Shown: positions 46,817 through 56,706 of the stretch, in pieces
Layout: the number at the start of each line of letters is the position of its first letter
Numbering within the stretch: the first letter of the stretch is position 1
Assembly: GCA_017577565.1 (NCBI GenBank)
Contig: PKRH01000002.1
Location: 1-64,000, forward strand
Length of the DNA stretch: 64,000 nucleotides
Reading direction: 5' to 3'
Source: Thermoanaerobacterales bacterium
GTDB taxonomy: Bacteria > Actinomycetota > Acidimicrobiia > Acidimicrobiales > JACDCH01
Position numbers and translations under genes: made by a program
The notes under the pieces: model-generated
Database searches by the model: none
What the model saw: the letters and a program-made list of their open reading frames with translations, nothing else
Told to the model about the DNA's origin: nothing

Positions 46817-48241
46817 GTGCAGGAGCGAACCCCCGACGAGGTCCTGGCACTGATCGCCGACGAGGGCATCGAGGTCGTCGACGTCCGGTTCTGCGACCTG
46901 CCGGGCCTGATGCAGCACTTCTCCGTCCCGGCGTCGCAGCTCACCCCCGAGGTGTTCGAGGAGGGCCTCGGGTTCGACGGCTCGTCGATCCGCGGCTTCC
47001 AGGAGATCCAGGAGTCGGACATGATCCTCATCCCCGACTCCAGCACGGCGTTCGTCGACCCGTTCCGGAGCCGCAAGACGCTGGCCATCCACGCCTACGT
47101 CCACGACCCGCTCACCGGCGAGCCCTACTCCCGCGACCCCCGCTACGTCGCTCGCAAGGCGGCCGAGCACCTGCGGTCGACCGGGATCGCGGACACCTGC
47201 TACATCGGCCCGGAGGCCGAGTTCTTCATCTTCGACGACGTGCGGTTCCACCAGGACCAGCACTCGGCCAGCTACTCGGTCGACTCGGTCGAGGGCGCGT
47301 GGAACACCGGCCGCGACGAGGGCCCGAACCTCGGCTACAAGATCCGGTACAAGGAGGGCTACTTCCCCCTCCCGCCGGCCGACCACTTCCAGGACCTGCG
47401 GACCGAGATGATGATGACGCTCGAGCAGGTCGGCATCGAGGTGGAGCTGCAGCACCACGAGGTCGGCACGGCCGGCCAGGCCGAGATCGACATCCGCTTC
47501 GACGAGCTGAGCCGCATGGCCGACAAGGTCATGCTGTTCAAGTACGTCGTGAAGAACGTGGCCCTGCAGTACGGCAAGACGGTCACGTTCATGCCCAAGC
47601 CGGTGTTCCAGGACAACGGCTCGGGCATGCACACGCACCAGTCGCTGTGGAAGGCGGGCGAGCCGCTGTTCTACGACGAGGCCGGCTACGCCGGGTTCTC
47701 CGACATCGGCCGCTGGTACATCGGCGGCCTGCTGGCCCACGCGCCGGCCGTCCTGGCGTTCACGAACCCGACGACCAACAGCTACAAGCGCCTGGTCCCG
47801 GGCTACGAGGCGCCGGTCAACCTCGTCTACAGCCAGCGGAACCGCTCGGCGGCGGTGCGCATCCCGCTCTACACGCAGAGCCCGAAGGCCAAGCGGCTCG
47901 AGTTCCGGTGCCCCGACCCGTCGTGCAACCCGTACCTGGCGTTCTCGGCGATGCTGATGGCCGGGCTCGACGGGATCAACAACCGGATCGAGCCGCCCGA
48001 CCCGGTCGACAAGGACCTCTACGACCTGCCGCCCGAGGAGCTGGCGCAGGTGCCGCAGGTGCCGGGGTCGCTGGAGGCGGTGCTCGACGCGCTCGAGGAG
48101 GACAACGAGTTCCTCAAGGCCGGCGGGGTGTTCACCGACGACCTCATCGAGACGTGGATCTCGTACAAGCGGACCCACGAGGTCGACGAGATGCGCCTGC
48201 GGCCCCACCCGTGGGAGTTCGCGCTCTACTACGACATCTGA
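46817..48241 (+). CDS. glnA: Glutamine synthetase type I, adenylylatable
   Basis: A 474-residue dodecameric GSI-beta enzyme, probably the main housekeeping form. Seen are LGFDGSSIRGFQEIQESDM near residue 55, IGPEAEFFIFDDV near residue 133, GSGMHTHQSLW near residue 270, and the adenylylation loop DKDLYDLPPEE with Tyr402, equivalent to E. coli Tyr397. Its modifying enzyme GlnE is encoded at 53971-56646. GTG 46817 follows AAGGGAG at good spacing. I found no clear 11-bp-spaced operator upstream, so its control probably relies on adenylylation. Confidence 0.95.
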   Translation: MQERTPDEVLALIADEGIEVVDVRFCDLPGLMQHFSVPASQLTPEVFEEGLGFDGSSIRGFQEIQESDMILIPDSSTAFVDPFRSRKTLAIHAYVHDPLTGEPYSRDPRYVARKAAEHLRSTGIADTCYIGPEAEFFIFDDVRFHQDQHSASYSVDSVEGAWNTGRDEGPNLGYKIRYKEGYFPLPPADHFQDLRTEMMMTLEQVGIEVELQHHEVGTAGQAEIDIRFDELSRMADKVMLFKYVVKNVALQYGKTVTFMPKPVFQDNGSGMHTHQSLWKAGEPLFYDEAGYAGFSDIGRWYIGGLLAHAPAVLAFTNPTTNSYKRLVPGYEAPVNLVYSQRNRSAAVRIPLYTQSPKAKRLEFRCPDPSCNPYLAFSAMLMAGLDGINNRIEPPDPVDKDLYDLPPEELAQVPQVPGSLEAVLDALEEDNEFLKAGGVFTDDLIETWISYKRTHEVDEMRLRPHPWEFALYYDI

Positions 48242-48302
48242 GCCGCCCCGTCGGGCGATCCGGCGTCGCCGGGTCGGCCGTGTGCGGCTGAGGGACGCCG
48301 GG

Positions 48303-48350
48303 GCGCGGGGTGGCCGGGCGCGCGAACTCGCGTGCCCGGCCACCCCGCGC
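48303..48350 (+). terminator. Strong hairpin after glnA
   Basis: A perfect 17-bp stem (48303-48319 with 48334-48350) with a 14-base loop, 61 bases past the stop codon. The longest inverted repeat noted in the window. No U-tract. Confidence 0.65.
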
Positions 48351-48395
48351 TCGGGCAGGCTCGCGGTGCCCGTCCGTCACCAGTGGAGGCCTCCG

Positions 48396-49310
48396 GTGAC
48401 CGCCCGCGTCCGCCACATCACCTTCGACTGCCGCGAGCCGTACCGCCTCGCCCGGTTCTGGGGTGAGGTGCTGGGGTTCGTCGACGACCCCGACAACCCC
48501 AACGCGCCCGACGACCCCGAGGCCCTGATCGTCGACCCCACCGGCCACCACCCGGGCCTGCTGTTCGTCCCGGTCCCCGAGCCGAAGACGGTGAAGAACC
48601 GGGTCCACCTCGACCTGCGGCCGGAGGTGTCCCGCGACGAGATGGTCGAGCGGGTGCTCGCCCTCGGGGGCACGGTCGTCGCCGACCGCCGGGCCGAGGA
48701 CGGCTCCGGCTGGGTCGTCATGGCCGACCCGGAGGGCAACGAGCTGTGCGTCGAGCGGTCGGCCGCCGAGCGGGACGACGTGCCCGCCCCGATCGACACC
48801 GGCGTCCGGCCCTTCCCGCCGGTGCGCACGGCGGGCGAGCGGGAGCTGCTGACGAGCATGCTCGACTGGTACCGGGACGGCGTCGTCCGCAAGGTCGAGG
48901 GCCTGCGGCAGCACCACGCGGTCGCCCGGCCGCTGCGGTCGGAGACGTCGGTCGCCGGGATCGTGAAGCACCTCGCCCTGGTCGAGGACGGGTGGTTCAG
49001 CATCCGCTTCGCCGGCCGGGCGGGGCAGGAGCTGTGGCCGGACCTCGACGAGGACCGCGAGCCCGACTGGGACTTCCGTAGCGCCCGCGACGAGCCCCTC
49101 GCGCTCAACGTCGCCCGCTACCAGGAGGCGGTCGCCCGGTCCCGGGCCGTCACCGAGGCGCACGAGCTCGACGACGTCTGCGCCGACCCCCACCCCCGCG
49201 GCGAGTTCACGCTGCGCTTCGCGCTCGTCCACATGATCGAGGAGACGGCCCGCCACCTCGGCCACCTCGACATCCTCTGCGAGCACCTCGACGGCCGCAC
49301 CGGGGAGTGA
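48396..49310 (+). CDS. VOC-domain/DinB-domain (DUF664) fusion protein
   Basis: A 304-residue protein from GTG 48396, 6 bases after GGAGG. Residues 1-128 are a glyoxalase/VOC-like domain (VRHITFDCREPYRLARFWGEVLGF, then VHLDLRPEVS and MADPEGNELCVE). Residues about 140-304 are a DinB/YfiT-like four-helix bundle (ELLTSMLDWYRDGVVRKVEGL; ETSVAGIVKHLALVEDGWF; HMIEETARHLGHLDILCEHLDG), with His residues spaced as in metal-binding DinB proteins. The second half alone matches mycothiol-dependent maleylpyruvate isomerase-like proteins. Substrate unknown; thiol-dependent detoxification is a reasonable guess. Its stop overlaps the following start (GTGA). Confidence 0.82.
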   Translation: MTARVRHITFDCREPYRLARFWGEVLGFVDDPDNPNAPDDPEALIVDPTGHHPGLLFVPVPEPKTVKNRVHLDLRPEVSRDEMVERVLALGGTVVADRRAEDGSGWVVMADPEGNELCVERSAAERDDVPAPIDTGVRPFPPVRTAGERELLTSMLDWYRDGVVRKVEGLRQHHAVARPLRSETSVAGIVKHLALVEDGWFSIRFAGRAGQELWPDLDEDREPDWDFRSARDEPLALNVARYQEAVARSRAVTEAHELDDVCADPHPRGEFTLRFALVHMIEETARHLGHLDILCEHLDGRTGE

Positions 49311-50089
49311 GCCCGCTCCACGTCGTCGTCTCCGGGCCGCCGGCCAGCGGCAAGTCGACCCTCGCCGCGCCGCTCGCCGCCGAGCTGGGGCTCCCGGTCG
49401 TTGGCGGCCGGGTCGTCGAGGTGTTCTGCCGCTGCGACCGCGACGTCACCGAGCGGCGGTTCCGGGCCCGGGCGGGCTCGTGCCACCCGGGGCACTTCGA
49501 CGGCGCCCGCCCCTTCGACGAGCTGTGGGACGCCGACGTCACGCGACCCGTCGCCGGCGGGTGGCCGGTCCTGGAGGTGGACACCGCCCGGCCGGTCGAC
49601 GTGGCCGCCCTGGCGGCGTCGATCGAGCGGCTGGGGCGCGACGCCGTGCCCGGCTGGGCCCCGGTCCGGGCCGCCGGTGTCACCGTCGGGGCCGGAGGCG
49701 GACGCAGCAGTGGTCGGGCTCCGGCTCCAGGCGGGCCTCCAGGCCGGGGTCGAGGTCGGCGACGGCGGCGCCGAGGAGGCCGAGGTTCATGCCGCACACG
49801 AGGTCGGTGTGGCGGCGGGCGAGGTCGTGGAACGGGCAGTTGCGCAGCACGACCGTGCCGTCGTCGCGGGCGACGGGCTCGTAGCCGATCTCCTCCAGCG
49901 CCCCGAGGATCGCCGAGCGGGGGGCGCGCCGCCCCGCCCGCTCGCGGACCCGCGCCGCCAACGCCCGGCCCTCGGCGGCGCAGACCTCCTCGAGCGCTGC
50001 GTCGACGTCGACGCCCTCGGCCCGGGCCCGGTCGACGGCGGCGGCGAGCAGTCGCCCGGCGAGCTCGTAGTCGCGGGGCGGGAGGGTGA
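49307..50089 (+). pseudogene. P-loop kinase remnant with internal deletion and lost stop
   Basis: Opens at GTG 49307 with VVVSGPPASGKSTLAAPLAAELGLP, a kinase-type Walker A. Directly after it the sequence jumps to VVEVFCRCDRDVTERRFRARAG and ELWDADV, blocks that in related actinobacterial AAA kinases come some 80-100 residues later, so the substrate and lid region seems missing. Recognisable homology ends near 49640 and the frame then runs to 50089 through Arg/Gly-rich sequence antisense to a real gene. I read this as a decaying gene; a short functional protein is not excluded. Coupled to the VOC-DinB gene by a GTGA overlap. Confidence 0.5.
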
Positions 50090-50381
50090 CCTCGAACTGG
50101 CGGGAGGCTCGACGGTAGAGCTTGGCGGGCCGCCCCGCGCCCGGGCCCTGGCGGCCGGTCAGCCGCCGGTAGTCGATCTCCAGCAGGCCGTCGGCGGCGA
50201 GGCGGTCGAGGTGGTGGGCGGCCGTACCCCGCTCGACGCCCACGGCCCGGGCGGCCTCGTCCCGGCTGACCCACCCCCCGGCGGCCACGACGTACTCGTA
50301 CAGCGCCCGCCGCGAGCCGTCGCCGAGCGCGGCGAGGGCGCCCAGGTCGTCGCCTCGTGTCCGATCGGTCTGCTCGCTCAC
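49680..50381 (-). CDS. SufR-like winged-helix regulator (second copy)
   Basis: A 233-residue regulator from GTG 50381, the same length as the copy next to erpA. A winged helix lies at about 13-75 (LAALGDGSRRALYEYV, GVERGTAAHHLDRL). The C-terminal half has Cys182 in NCPFHDLARRH, Cys196 in DLVCGMNLGLL and Cys225/226 in PDHCCVRL; the 14-residue step between the first two matches the paralogue. An Fe-S or redox sensor is likely. A minus-strand TAGACT box (50441-50446) lies upstream, the same hexamer found before the paralogue. Target genes are not evident. Confidence 0.8.
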   Translation of the reverse strand: MSEQTDRTRGDDLGALAALGDGSRRALYEYVVAAGGWVSRDEAARAVGVERGTAAHHLDRLAADGLLEIDYRRLTGRQGPGAGRPAKLYRRASRQFEVTLPPRDYELAGRLLAAAVDRARAEGVDVDAALEEVCAAEGRALAARVRERAGRRAPRSAILGALEEIGYEPVARDDGTVVLRNCPFHDLARRHTDLVCGMNLGLLGAAVADLDPGLEARLEPEPDHCCVRLRPRR

Positions 50382-50478
50382 GGCTCCGGCCTTCTCGACG
50401 GCCGCCCGCCGGCCGGCAGGGCCGGCGCGGCACCGCTCGCAGTCTAAAGCAAACGGCCCTTGACGAAACAACGGGCGC

Positions 50479-51072
50479 TCAGGCGAGCCGGAGCCAGACG
50501 CGCACGAGGTCGCGCAGGCGGTCGATGCCCACGTTCCGCTCCGCGCTCGTCCACACGACGTCGCCCCGCTCGAGGTCGCAGGCCGCGGCCAGGTCGCGCT
50601 TGCGCCGCTCCCGCTTCGAGGGCCGCACCTTGTCGTGCTTGGTGGCCACGACGGTGTGCGGCAGGCCCTGGGCCCGCAGCCAGGCGAGCAGCTGCCGGTC
50701 GAGGTCGGTCGGCCCCACCTCGCCGTCCACCAGGGCCATGACCATCGTCAGCGGCTCGCGCTCGAGCAGGTAGCCCTCGATCATCCGCTGCCAGCGGCCC
50801 CGCTCCGCCTTCGAGACCTTGGCGTAGCCGTAGCCCGGGCAGTCGACGAGCGTCGGCCCACCCGCCTCGCCGACGGCGTAGCAGTCGAGCAGCCGGGTGC
50901 GGCCCGGGGTCTTGGAGGTCCGGGCGAGGCCGCGGCGGTTGGCGAGGGCGTTGAGCAGCGACGACTTGCCGACGTTGGACCGCCCGACGACCGCCACCTC
51001 GGCCGGCGAGGCGGGCAGGCGGTCGACGGACTCGGCCGAGGTGACGAAGCGGAGGGCGAGGGGCGGGCTCAT
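50479..51072 (-). CDS. engB: Ribosome-biogenesis GTPase EngB/YihA
   Basis: A 197-residue TRAFAC GTPase. G1 is VVGRSNVGKSSLLNAL near residue 25, G2 around TSKTPGRTRLL, G3 DCPGYGYAKV near residue 72 and G4 VATKHDK near residue 135. It assists 50S subunit assembly. The ATG at 51072 (MSPPLALRF) is preceded by a minus-strand GAGAAT 9 bases upstream and no good ribosome binding site. Length is normal. Confidence 0.92.
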   Translation of the reverse strand: MSPPLALRFVTSAESVDRLPASPAEVAVVGRSNVGKSSLLNALANRRGLARTSKTPGRTRLLDCYAVGEAGGPTLVDCPGYGYAKVSKAERGRWQRMIEGYLLEREPLTMVMALVDGEVGPTDLDRQLLAWLRAQGLPHTVVATKHDKVRPSKRERRKRDLAAACDLERGDVVWTSAERNVGIDRLRDLVRVWLRLA

Positions 51073-51152
51073 GGCGGCCACATTCTCGCCCGCGGCGACC
51101 CCCACCCACCGGCGACCGCCCTGGTCCCGGCGGCCACGGGGCGTCGGCGGGC

Positions 51153-51183
51153 CACATCGCAGCGCGCTCACCGGCGCGATGTG
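51153..51183. promoter_or_regulatory. Inverted repeat upstream of the secreted peptidase
   Basis: CACATCGC (51153-51160) and GCGATGTG (51176-51183) form an 8-bp inverted repeat with a 15-base gap, followed by TTAGCC, a possible -10 element, about 54 bases before the peptidase start. Could be an operator. Confidence 0.35.
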
Positions 51184-51236
51184 TTAGCCATTCGGCTCGG
51201 CGGGCGATCTTCTTGCCAATGCAGGGGGGATGCAAG

Positions 51237-52883
51237 ATGTCAGATCGTCCAGAACCGACCCGCGCACGGGTCGGTCGAGCGCTGGCGGCCCTCGCCGTCG
51301 CGCTGTCGGCCGTCGCCGCGGCCTCGCTGCCCGCCGACGCCGCACCCGACGGGGGCGGGGGGCACGGCCACGACCGGGCCTGCGAGCGCCGGGCCAACAA
51401 CACCTACGACAAGCTGCTCGAGTGCGTGGACGCCGAGGGGGTGTTCGAGCACCTCGAGGCGTTCCAGCAGATCGCGGACGACAACGGCGGCACCCGGGCG
51501 TCGGGCACGCCCGGCTACGACGCCTCGGCCGACTACGTCGCGAGCAAGCTGGAGCAGGCCGGCTACCAGGTGACGCGCCAGCGCTTCGAGTTCCCGTACT
51601 TCGAGGAGCTGGCCGACCCGGTGCTCGAGGTCGTCAGCCCCACGCCGGCGCTGCTGGAGACCGGCACGTTCGAGTTCTCCGGCTCGGGTGACGTCACCGG
51701 TCCCGTGGTCCCCGTCGACGTCAACCTCGACGGCGACCGGGCGTCGGACAGCGGCTGCGAGCCCGAGGACTTCGCCGGCCTCGACCTGAGCGGCGACGCC
51801 GACATCGCCCTCGTCCAGCGGGGCACCTGCGAGTTCGGCGTCAAGGCGCTCAACGCGCAGGAGGCCGGCGCCGAGGCGGTGGTCATCTTCAACCAGGGCA
51901 ACGACCCCGGGCGCCTGGACCTGATCGTCGGCACGCTCGGCGAGCAGGCGGCCGGCGCCGTCACCATCCCGGTCGTCGGCGCGTCGTTCGACGACGGCGT
52001 GACGCTCAGCCAGCCGGGGACGATCGCGCACGTGGCGACCGAGACGTTCCTCGAGTTCCGCACGACCGAGAACGTCATCGCGGACAGCCCGTGGGGCGAC
52101 CCCGACAACGTCGTGATGTCGGGCGCCCACCTCGACGGCGTCACCGCCGGCCCGGGCATCAACGACAACGGGTCGGGCTCGGCCGCGCTGCTCGAGGTGG
52201 CCCTGAACATGGCCAAGGTCCACGCGCCGAACAAGCTCCGCTTCGCCTGGTGGGGCGCCGAGGAGTCGGGCCTGATCGGCTCCTGGTACTACGTGGACAA
52301 CCTGCCCCAGGACGAGCTCGACCGGATCGCCCTGTACATGAACTACGACATGGTCGGCTCGCCGAACTACATCCTCATGGTCTACGACGCCGACGAGTCG
52401 ACCTTCGCGGCCGCCGACTTCGGCGTCGAGGTGCCCGAGGGCTCGACGGCCATCGAGGACGTCTACGAGTCGTTCTACACGTGGCTGGGCGTGCCGTACG
52501 ACGACACGGCCTTCTCCGGCCGCAGCGACTACCAGGCGTTCATCCTCAACGGCATCCCGGCGAGCGGCCTGTTCACGGGCGCCGAGGAGACCAAGACGGC
52601 GGAGCAGGCGGCGATCTGGGGCGGCACGGCCGGCGACTGGCTCGACCCCTGCTACCACCAGGCCTGCGACACGATCGACAACGTCGACCGTGACGCGATC
52701 GAGGTCAACAGCGACGCCATGGCCTTCGCGGCGCTGACGTTCGCCTACAGCACCGAGGACGTCAACGGCGTGCCCGGCCGCCGGGTGCCCGGGCGTCCCT
52801 TCCCGCTGCCGGACCCCGCCGGGCCCGAGGGCACCTTCGGCGGCGGTGACGGCGGCGCCGGTCCCGCCCACGGGTCGCGCTGA
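51237..52883 (+). CDS. Secreted M28-family zinc aminopeptidase with PA domain
   Basis: A 548-residue exported protein from ATG 51237, after a G-rich ribosome binding site. A signal peptide (about 1-36, ending SLPADAAPD) leads to the peptidase fold with a PA insertion (about 120-270, RGTCEFGVKALNAQEAGAEAVVIFNQG). Zinc ligands appear in order: His in MSGAHLDGV, Asp in GINDNGSGSAA, Glu pair in WWGAEESGLIGS, Asp in NYDMVGSPN and His in CYHQACDT. It should remove N-terminal residues from extracellular peptides. The Gly/Pro-rich tail past residue 515 is low complexity. Confidence 0.9.
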   Translation: MSDRPEPTRARVGRALAALAVALSAVAAASLPADAAPDGGGGHGHDRACERRANNTYDKLLECVDAEGVFEHLEAFQQIADDNGGTRASGTPGYDASADYVASKLEQAGYQVTRQRFEFPYFEELADPVLEVVSPTPALLETGTFEFSGSGDVTGPVVPVDVNLDGDRASDSGCEPEDFAGLDLSGDADIALVQRGTCEFGVKALNAQEAGAEAVVIFNQGNDPGRLDLIVGTLGEQAAGAVTIPVVGASFDDGVTLSQPGTIAHVATETFLEFRTTENVIADSPWGDPDNVVMSGAHLDGVTAGPGINDNGSGSAALLEVALNMAKVHAPNKLRFAWWGAEESGLIGSWYYVDNLPQDELDRIALYMNYDMVGSPNYILMVYDADESTFAAADFGVEVPEGSTAIEDVYESFYTWLGVPYDDTAFSGRSDYQAFILNGIPASGLFTGAEETKTAEQAAIWGGTAGDWLDPCYHQACDTIDNVDRDAIEVNSDAMAFAALTFAYSTEDVNGVPGRRVPGRPFPLPDPAGPEGTFGGGDGGAGPAHGSR

Positions 52884-52911
52884 CCCGCGGCTCGGGCGAC
52901 TGCGCAGCGGA

Positions 52912-52937
52912 CGGGCCGGCCCCTCGGGGCCGGCCCG
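52912..52937. terminator. Bidirectional hairpin between convergent genes
   Basis: CGGGCCGGCCCC (52912-52923) faces its exact complement (52926-52937), leaving a tiny loop, midway between the peptidase stop and the esterase stop. No T-tract on either strand. Confidence 0.6.
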
Positions 52938-52952
52938 CTCGCGCCCGGCGGC

Positions 52953-53885
<933 letters not shown>

Positions 53886-53901
53886 CGTCCCTCCCAGCGA
53901 C

Positions 53902-53915
53902 TGACGGGACCGTCA
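53902..53915. promoter_or_regulatory. Palindrome upstream of the esterase
   Basis: TGACGG-GA-CCGTCA is a perfect inverted repeat 16 bases before the esterase start. A candidate repressor site; no regulator gene is adjacent. Confidence 0.4.
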
Positions 53916-53970
53916 TCATCGCGGCCGGCCGTGACGGCCGCCACACCCACCGCGGGGCGTGGGCGGCCCC

Positions 53971-56646
53971 TCAGCCGGTGCCGTAGAAGAGGCGCTCGAC
54001 GACCCGCCGGGCCCGGCGGGTGCGGCGGCGGTGCTCCTCCCGCAGCTCGGTCGGGGTGGTGTCGAGCGAGCGGGCCAGGCGCAGCAGGTCGTGCGGCCGC
54101 GTCGGCAGGGAGTCGACCGCGGTCGGCGCCGAGCCGACGAGCCACCAGCGGTTCCTGGTCCGCTCGCAGAACCGGTAGGAGTCCCGGAGCACCGCGGCGT
54201 CCTCGGGCGAGACGACGCCCTGCTCCTCGAGCACGTCGAGGGCCTGCATGGTCGACGGGGCGCGGGTGCGGGTGCGCAGCTGCAGCAGCTGGACGGTCCA
54301 CTCGACGTCCGCCAGCGCGCCCCGCCCGAGCTTGAGGTGGAAGCGGGGGTCCTCGCCGGGCGGGATCCGCTCGCGCTCGACCCGGGCCTTCATGCGCCGG
54401 ATCTCCCGCTCGTGCACGGCCTCGAAGGGCCGCTCCCACACCGCCTCCTCGATGAGGGCCAGGAACCGCCGGCCCAGCTCGGGGTCGCCGGCCACCGGCC
54501 GGGCCCGGGTCAGCGCCTGGCGCTCCCAGGTCTGGGCCCAGCGGTCCAGGTAGGCGGCGTAGCCCTGCAGGCTGCGGGCGAGCGGGCCGTGGCGCCCCTC
54601 GGGGCGGAGGTCGGCGTCGACCTCGTAGATGCGCCGGGCCGGGGTGTCGCCCGCCAGGAAGCGCAGGACGCCCGCGGCCACCCGCAACCCCTCCTCGTGG
54701 TCGGCGGGGGAGGCGCCGTCGTGGACGAACAGCACGTCGAGGTCGCTGGCGTAGGACAGCTCGCCCCCGGCGAACCGGCCGAGCGCCACGACGGCGAACG
54801 GGACCTCGGGCTCGAGCTGGGCCAGGGCGATCTCGAGGCAGGCCTCGGCCTGGGCGGTGAGGTCGGCGGCCACGACCGGCACGTCGGCGTGGCCGAACAC
54901 GTCGCGGGCGGCCACGCCCAGCAGGTGCCGGCCCCGCCACCGGCGCAGCGCCCGCTGCTTCTCCGCGATCGTCGGGCGCCAGTCGACCGTCGACGCGGCC
55001 GAGGCGATGAGCCCGGCGCGGTCGAGCGTCCGCAGCCGCGCCTCCTCGGCCAGCCGCTCGATCAGGTCGGGGTTGGCGACGAGGATGTCGCCGAGCAGCG
55101 CGCTGGTGCCGAGCAGCAGGCACAGCCGCTGGGCCACGTCGGGGCTGTCGCGGAAGGCCTGGGCGAGCGCCATCGAGCGCTGCTGCCCCGAGGCCAGCTT
55201 GCGCAGCCCGAGCAGGCCGAGGTCCGGGTCGGGCGAGGACGACAGCCAGTCGAGGACCAGCGGCATGAGCTGCTGCATCATCCGGGACGACCGGGTCAGG
55301 CCGCGGGTCAGCTCGCGCACCGCCTCCCGGGTGCGGGCCGCGTCGGTGAAGCCGAAGCTCGCCAGCGCCGAGGCGGCCGCCTCGGGCGACAGCCGCCCGG
55401 CCCCGGCCAGGCTGTCGAGCAGGGGCCGGAAGTAGAGCCGCTCGTGGACCGACCGCACGACGTTCCGCTGCCGGGCGAGGTCGCGGTCGAAGGCCTCGGT
55501 CGGGCCGGCCTCCCGCGTGCCCCGGTAGCCGAGGACCCGGGCGATCCGGCGCCGGTGCGCCCGGTCGGCGGGCACGGTGTGGGTCTGGCGCTCGTCCTCG
55601 ATCTGCAGGGCGTGCTCGACCCGACGGAGGAACCGGTAGGCGTCGGCCAGCGCCACGGCGTCGTCGTGGGCGACGTAGCCGGCCGCGTCCATCTCGGCCA
55701 GGGCGACGAGCGTCGTCGGCGACCGCAGCTCGGGGTCGGCCCGCCCGTGCACCAGCTGCAGCGTCTGGACGGCGAACTCGATGTCCCGGATGCCGCCGGG
55801 GCCGCGCTTGATCTCCCGGTCGGCCACGCCCTCCCGCTGCACCTCGGCCTCGGCCCGGGCCTTGAGCGCCCGCAGCGAGCGCAGGTCGTCGGCGCCGAAG
55901 GGCCGCGCCCACAGCGCGGCCGCGGCCGCCTCGGCCCAGGCCGCCCCGACCTCGCGGTCGCCGGCCACCGGCCGCGCCTTCAGCAGGGCCTGGAACTCCC
56001 ACGGCTGGGCCCAGCGCTGCCAGTAGGCCTGGTAGCTCGCCACCGTGCGGGTGAGGGCGCCGTCGCGGCCCTCGGGCCGCAGGTTGGCGTCGACCCGGTA
56101 GCAGCGGCGGGCGACGTCCATGACGGCCCGCGCCGCCCGGGCGTCGCCGCCGACGAACATCAGGTCGATGTCGCTGGCGTAGTTGAGCTCCCGCCCGCCC
56201 AGCTTCCCCATGCCGACGACGGCCAGGCCGGCGGCGCCGACCAGCGCCACGGCCCGGTCGAGCACGGTGGCGGCGACGTCGGACAGCGCCGCGGTCGTCT
56301 GCTCGAGGCTGCGCCGCCCGAGCAGGTCGACCGCCATGATCCGCAGGTGGGCCAGCCGCTTGGCCCGCGCGAGCGTCTCGACGTCGGGCGCCTCGGCGAG
56401 GAGCGCCAGGCCGCCGTGGGCCGCCCCGCCCTGGGCGTCGTCGAGGTCGGCCAGCACGTCGAGGGCGGCGGGATCGGTCTCGATCAGCCGCGTCGCGCTG
56501 CGGCTGGCGGCCACGACGGTCACGAAGGCCTCGGCCAGCGGGGGCGACGCCTCGATCCGGGCGACGACGTCGTCGCCCAGCCGGCCGAGCGCGGCCCGCA
56601 CCGCGTCGGGGTGCGCGCTGCGGTCCACGAGCTCGGCCAGCTCCAC
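53971..56646 (-). CDS. glnE: Bifunctional glutamine synthetase adenylyltransferase/deadenylase
   Basis: An 891-residue protein from GTG 56646. It holds two nucleotidyltransferase domains, each with a following helical domain: VVGMGKLGGRELNYASDIDLMF near residue 165 (deadenylylase) and VALGRFAGGELSYASDLDVLF near residue 600 (adenylylase), both keeping the metal-binding DxD. It modifies the Tyr402-bearing glutamine synthetase encoded at 46817-48241 in response to nitrogen status. No PII gene lies in the window. It is divergent from nadE. Confidence 0.94.
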   Translation of the reverse strand: MELAELVDRSAHPDAVRAALGRLGDDVVARIEASPPLAEAFVTVVAASRSATRLIETDPAALDVLADLDDAQGGAAHGGLALLAEAPDVETLARAKRLAHLRIMAVDLLGRRSLEQTTAALSDVAATVLDRAVALVGAAGLAVVGMGKLGGRELNYASDIDLMFVGGDARAARAVMDVARRCYRVDANLRPEGRDGALTRTVASYQAYWQRWAQPWEFQALLKARPVAGDREVGAAWAEAAAAALWARPFGADDLRSLRALKARAEAEVQREGVADREIKRGPGGIRDIEFAVQTLQLVHGRADPELRSPTTLVALAEMDAAGYVAHDDAVALADAYRFLRRVEHALQIEDERQTHTVPADRAHRRRIARVLGYRGTREAGPTEAFDRDLARQRNVVRSVHERLYFRPLLDSLAGAGRLSPEAAASALASFGFTDAARTREAVRELTRGLTRSSRMMQQLMPLVLDWLSSSPDPDLGLLGLRKLASGQQRSMALAQAFRDSPDVAQRLCLLLGTSALLGDILVANPDLIERLAEEARLRTLDRAGLIASAASTVDWRPTIAEKQRALRRWRGRHLLGVAARDVFGHADVPVVAADLTAQAEACLEIALAQLEPEVPFAVVALGRFAGGELSYASDLDVLFVHDGASPADHEEGLRVAAGVLRFLAGDTPARRIYEVDADLRPEGRHGPLARSLQGYAAYLDRWAQTWERQALTRARPVAGDPELGRRFLALIEEAVWERPFEAVHEREIRRMKARVERERIPPGEDPRFHLKLGRGALADVEWTVQLLQLRTRTRAPSTMQALDVLEEQGVVSPEDAAVLRDSYRFCERTRNRWWLVGSAPTAVDSLPTRPHDLLRLARSLDTTPTELREEHRRRTRRARRVVERLFYGTG

Positions 56647-56706
56647 GGGACGAGTCTGCCGCCTCCGTCGCGTCCCCGTCGGCACCCGGCCGTACCCTGG
56701 AGGGCC

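Noticed and set aside
53959..56700. Long plus-strand open frame antisense to glnE leading into nadE
   Set aside because: The part before 56707 is low-complexity antisense sequence; the real NadE begins at GTG 56707 after a clear -10 box.
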